Source: Hyphomicrobiales bacterium
Lineage (GTDB): Bacteria; Pseudomonadota; Alphaproteobacteria; Rhizobiales; Xanthobacteraceae
DNA: 7,251 nt
Assembly (NCBI GenBank): GCA_026400425.1
Contig: JAPLPC010000463.1
Location: forward strand, 1 to 7,251
Direction: 5' to 3'
This document shows positions 5,236-7,251 of this stretch, piece after piece. Position numbers and translations under genes: made by a program. The notes below the pieces were generated by a model, which was not told where the DNA came from, did no database searches, and saw nothing but the letters and a program-made list of their open reading frames with translations. How positions within the stretch are numbered: position 1 is the stretch's first letter; the number at the start of each line of letters is the position of its first letter.

Positions 5236-6825
5236 ATGGCTGAGCGCCTCCAAAAGCCCGACATGACGTCTTTCGCTTCCGCTCCCCTCGCTCATCATGT
5301 CTCGCGCCGGTCGCTGGCCGCCATCGGCGCACTGCTGATCGCGCTGACCATCATGCGGCTGGTCTATGCCGGCCTGTTCGAGCTGCGCACCGACGAGGCC
5401 TATTACTGGACCTGGTCGAAAGAGAGCGTGCTGTCTTTCCTCGATCATCCGCCGATGATCGCGTGGTTCATCCGCCTCGGCACGGCGATCTTCGGCGACA
5501 CGGCATTCGGCGCGCGCTTCGTCGGCATCGTCGCGATGGCCATCACGCAGTGTCTGCTGGCCGATATCGTCCGCCGCGTCACACAGGATCTGCGGGCTGT
5601 CGTAGTCACCGTGCTGATGACGGAAGCGGCGCTGTATTACGGCTTGCTGATGGCGAAGGTCGCGCCGGATGTGGCGATGATCCCGTTTGCGACGGCGATG
5701 TTGTGGGCGCTGGTGCGGCTGGCCGAAAGCCATGACGGCCGCTGGTGGCTGGCGGGGGGCCTGTTCGGCGGCCTTGCGCTGCTATCGAAGCTCACGGTGG
5801 TGCTCACCGTGCCGGCCATCCTCGTCTTCATGCTGGTGCCGGAGTGGCGGATGCGCTGGCTGAAAAGCCCGTATCCGTGGTTGGCAATCGTGATCGCGCT
5901 CGCGGTGTCGTCGCCGGTGCTGATCTGGAACGCGGCCCATGACTGGGCGTCGTTCAAATTCCAGTTCGTGCGGGTGACCGCGCCGCACGAATTGTCGCTG
6001 AGCACTTTCGGCGAGTTTTTCGGGCTGCAGTTCGCCCAGGTCGGCTTCGTGCTGTTTCCCGTGCTGCTGTCGGCCTGTGGACTGACGCTGATCCGCGGCC
6101 TGCGTCGGCGCGATCCGGTGTCGCTGCTGCTGTCGCTCAGCGTGTTGCTGCCGTTCGCGTATTTCCTGTGGCGGTCTCTGACGCTGCGGGTCGGCGACAC
6201 CTGGCCGATGTTCATGTGGCCGCCGGCCATCGCGGTGGCCGCGATCAATGTCACCCGGCTTGCGGAAGACGGCTGGTCGGCCGCGACGGTGCGGGCGTCG
6301 TGGCGCTGGATCACGATATCGATCGCGGTCGGCATTCCCTTCGTGGTGCTGGCCTTCCTCTATTCGGTCGCCGCACCATGGAATCTGCTCGGCCGCAACG
6401 ATCCGATCGGCACCGAGGCCGGTTATGATGCCCTCGCATCGCGCGCGGTGCAGGAGATGCAAGCCACCGGCGCCACCTGGATCGCCACCACGAACTACCG
6501 CGTCTATGCGATGTTGCGCTGGCACCTCAAAGACAGCGTGCCGGTCATCCAGATCAACGAACGCGCGCGTTTCCTCGGTTTCCGGGATCCCGGCATGAAC
6601 GGCATCAAGGGTAAGCCAGGTCTGTATATCGCGCAGCCGGATGAGGCTGGCGCAATTCGCCACCAGGTGGCGCGGCACGCCGATGCGATCGTTGCAGATC
6701 GACAAACTCACCGGCTGGACGCCCGAGCTCAATCCCGCGCCGGATACACCGTTCTATCGCCCGCCATCGCTGGCTCTTCTCGTCGGCCGGATGAGCGCAG
6801 CGTAATCCGCCCCCCAAACCTGTAG
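5236..6825 (+). CDS. GT39-type (ArnT/PMT-like) membrane glycosyltransferase, C-terminal tail frameshifted
   Basis: A polytopic inner-membrane enzyme expected to move a sugar from a polyprenyl-phosphate carrier to an acceptor on the periplasmic side; donor and acceptor are unknown. From ATG at 5236 the open frame gives 529 residues. After the first span come ELRTDEAYYWTW (Asp53-Glu54, the family's catalytic-type acidic pair in the first periplasmic loop) and FLDHPPMIAWF (about 68-78). MAKVAPDVAMIP (139-150) and further spans run to about 380. A soluble C-terminal part follows (RNDPIGTEAGYDALAS, then TGATWIATTNYRVYAMLRW). After about residue 470 (GLYIAQPDE) the sequence becomes meaningless, because the natural tail is in the next frame at 6662-6805. 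The start could also be 5263 (MTSFASAP); neither site has a clear ribosome-binding sequence. The membrane domain is intact, so activity may survive, but the last 50-60 residues are replaced. It is divergent from the broken cyclase gene. Confidence 0.85.
   Translation: MAERLQKPDMTSFASAPLAHHVSRRSLAAIGALLIALTIMRLVYAGLFELRTDEAYYWTWSKESVLSFLDHPPMIAWFIRLGTAIFGDTAFGARFVGIVAMAITQCLLADIVRRVTQDLRAVVVTVLMTEAALYYGLLMAKVAPDVAMIPFATAMLWALVRLAESHDGRWWLAGGLFGGLALLSKLTVVLTVPAILVFMLVPEWRMRWLKSPYPWLAIVIALAVSSPVLIWNAAHDWASFKFQFVRVTAPHELSLSTFGEFFGLQFAQVGFVLFPVLLSACGLTLIRGLRRRDPVSLLLSLSVLLPFAYFLWRSLTLRVGDTWPMFMWPPAIAVAAINVTRLAEDGWSAATVRASWRWITISIAVGIPFVVLAFLYSVAAPWNLLGRNDPIGTEAGYDALASRAVQEMQATGATWIATTNYRVYAMLRWHLKDSVPVIQINERARFLGFRDPGMNGIKGKPGLYIAQPDEAGAIRHQVARHADAIVADRQTHRLDARAQSRAGYTVLSPAIAGSSRRPDERSVIRPPNL
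6662..6805 (+). pseudogene. Displaced C-terminal tail of the GT39 glycosyltransferase (other frame)
   Basis: In the frame one base off the open reading frame, this segment reads RWRGTPMRSLQIDKL, then TGWTPELNPAPD and PFYRPPSLALLVGRMSAA, ending TAA at 6803-6805. This looks like the normal end of Bradyrhizobium-type GT39 proteins, while the upstream frame here gives a Gln/Arg-rich string with no such character. The break must fall between about 6640 and 6662. Only about 12 codons separate GLYI from WRG, fewer than I recall for the family, so a small deletion rather than a single-base change is likely; the size is an inference. The final five codons and the stop lie inside a dispersed palindrome. 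Confidence 0.75.
6788..6809. repeat. Dispersed palindrome of the CGGATGAGC...GTAATCCG type
   Basis: CGGAT (6788-6792) pairs with ATCCG (6805-6809) around GAGCGCAGCGTA. The sequence GGATGAGCGCAGCGTAATCC is a short element I know as very common between genes in Bradyrhizobium and relatives. Here it supplies the last codons (R-M-S-A-A) and the TAA of the glycosyltransferase's natural frame. It could serve as part of a terminator, but there is no T-run. Confidence 0.6.
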
Positions 6826-6878
6826 GGTGGGCAAAGCGCAGCGTGCCCACCATCAACCGCTCATGAAGAAGGTGGGCA
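6822..6878. repeat. Dispersed GGTGGGCA / TGCCCACC palindromic element, incomplete
   Basis: GGTGGGCA (6826-6833) pairs with TGCCCACC (6844-6851) around AAGCGCAGCG, directly after GTAG. A third GGTGGGCA stands at 6871-6878. The GTAGGGTGGGCAAAGCG...TGCCCACC form is a familiar dispersed repeat of Bradyrhizobium and Rhodopseudomonas. The usual full element continues with a second inverted half; here only a short stub of it seems to remain. The last copy also provides the AAGGTG that looks like the ribosome-binding site of the next gene. Confidence 0.65.
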
Positions 6879-6879
6879 A

Positions 6880-6909
6880 GTGATCCGCCTCTCAGTGATC
6901 CGCCTCTCG
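6880..6909 (+). repeat. 15-base tandem duplication at the start of the chemoreceptor remnant
   Basis: GTGATCCGCCTCTCA (6880-6894) is followed directly by GTGATCCGCCTCTCG (6895-6909), one mismatch. The unit is five codons, so the reading frame is kept and the peptide begins with a repeated V/M-I-R-L-S. Either GTG could be the start; the first has AAGGTG 5 bases upstream. Confidence 0.8.
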
Positions 6910-7000
6910 ACGATTCGCGCTCGGTTGAGCTTCGGCTTTGGACTGACGTTAGCGCTCCTGCTGCTCGCTGGGCTGTTTGCCGGCACCAATATGCAGCAAC
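6880..7000 (+). pseudogene. Truncated 5' end of a methyl-accepting chemotaxis protein-like gene
   Basis: A GTG start at 6880 with AAGGTG (6869-6874) before it begins a peptide of the form IRLSTIRARLSFGFG followed by LTLALLLLAGLFAGTNMQQ: a short basic cytoplasmic tail and the first membrane span, as found at the start of chemoreceptors in this bacterial group. After 40 codons (about 6999) the similarity stops and the DNA becomes the reverse strand of a DUF697 gene; the frame ends as a 63-residue chimera at 7071. No sensor, HAMP or signalling domain remains, so this piece cannot be a working receptor. The assignment to chemoreceptors rests only on a signal-anchor-like N-terminus, so another membrane protein with a similar anchor (for example a sensor kinase) is possible. 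Confidence 0.6.
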
Positions 7001-7001
7001 G

Positions 7002-7251
7002 GCCGTTCAAGATGCCCTCACCGAGACGTTGCGAGAGTTTGGCGGCGATGCCGTGGCCAAGCACTTGCTGAATCATGCTGTCGCTGGCCGCCATGCCGCC
7101 GGTGATGGCGAGATGGCTGATGGCGTGGCGCATCAAGGCGATCATGCCGAGCGCGCCGGGCCGGCCGCCATAGAGTTTGGCGAGCTGCCGCACCAGGCGG
7201 ATCGCGGCGGCGAACACAAACAGCATATCCACCAGCGCCCGCGGCGAGATC
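7002..7251 (-). pseudogene. DUF697 (YcjF-like) membrane protein, 3' end lost, 5' end outside the window
   Basis: Read from the right edge on the minus strand, the frame gives SPRALVDMLFVFAAAIRLVR, QLAKLYGGRPGALG and then ITGGMAASDSMIQQVLGHG and KLSQRLGEGILNG. These are hallmarks of the C-terminal DUF697 domain of the YcjF/TIGR01620 family of inner-membrane proteins of unknown role, often paired with a YcjX-like ATPase. Family members continue after LGEG-LNG with more membrane sequence; here the match ends at the Gly codon (7002-7004). The frame then runs backwards through the chemoreceptor remnant, adding about 40 unrelated residues before a stop at 6861. The loss of the end of the domain and the head-on junction indicate a deletion. 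The N-terminal part lies beyond the window. Confidence 0.78.

Noticed and set aside
3591..5264. 557-codon minus-strand ORF in another frame over the cyclase gene
   Set aside because: Arg/Ala/Pro-rich shadow with no motif; the membrane, ferredoxin and cyclase motifs are all in the overlapping frame.
5782..6732. 316-codon minus-strand ORF
   Set aside because: Antisense shadow of the glycosyltransferase, Arg/His/Gln-rich.

Overview
The window is GC-rich and its open frames have strongly GC-biased third positions. The protein sequences and the dispersed intergenic palindromes resemble Bradyrhizobium, Rhodopseudomonas and relatives (Hyphomicrobiales, Nitrobacteraceae/Bradyrhizobiaceae). That placement comes from recognition of family sequence and repeat types, not from a search. 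I see no RNA gene, CRISPR array, transposase or phage gene.

Left part (1-2692), apparently intact: the 3' end of an unrecognised cysteine-containing protein; a 52-residue single-span membrane protein 13 bases after it; and a composite palindromic repeat lying between convergent genes. Then comes a complete minus-strand family III (CaiB/BaiF) CoA-transferase, and divergent from it an exported 210-residue protein with a possible transglutaminase/papain-like Cys-His-Asp arrangement.

Middle (2693-3480): a stretch with no convincing gene but a coding-like minus-strand composition, an 18-base tandem duplication, and a small intact cold-shock protein gene (minus strand).

Right part (3481-7251), damaged: every gene here carries a lesion. 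A minus-strand membrane / [2Fe-2S] ferredoxin / class III nucleotide cyclase gene breaks frame inside its catalytic domain, exactly where the conserved Asn-x3-Arg element should be. The divergent GT39-type glycosyltransferase gene loses frame about 55 codons before its natural end, and the lost tail is readable in another frame. Next, the first 40 codons of a chemoreceptor-like gene are joined head-on to the broken 3' part of a minus-strand DUF697 (YcjF-like) gene. Two Bradyrhizobium-type dispersed palindromes lie between the glycosyltransferase and the chemoreceptor remnant.

The genes do not form one pathway. The main result is the clustering of independent deletion-type lesions within about 3.4 kb, next to intact genes. 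This suggests either a decaying accessory segment or repeated assembly faults. Apart from the unusual redox-linked cyclase architecture, I find no convincing new biological system.
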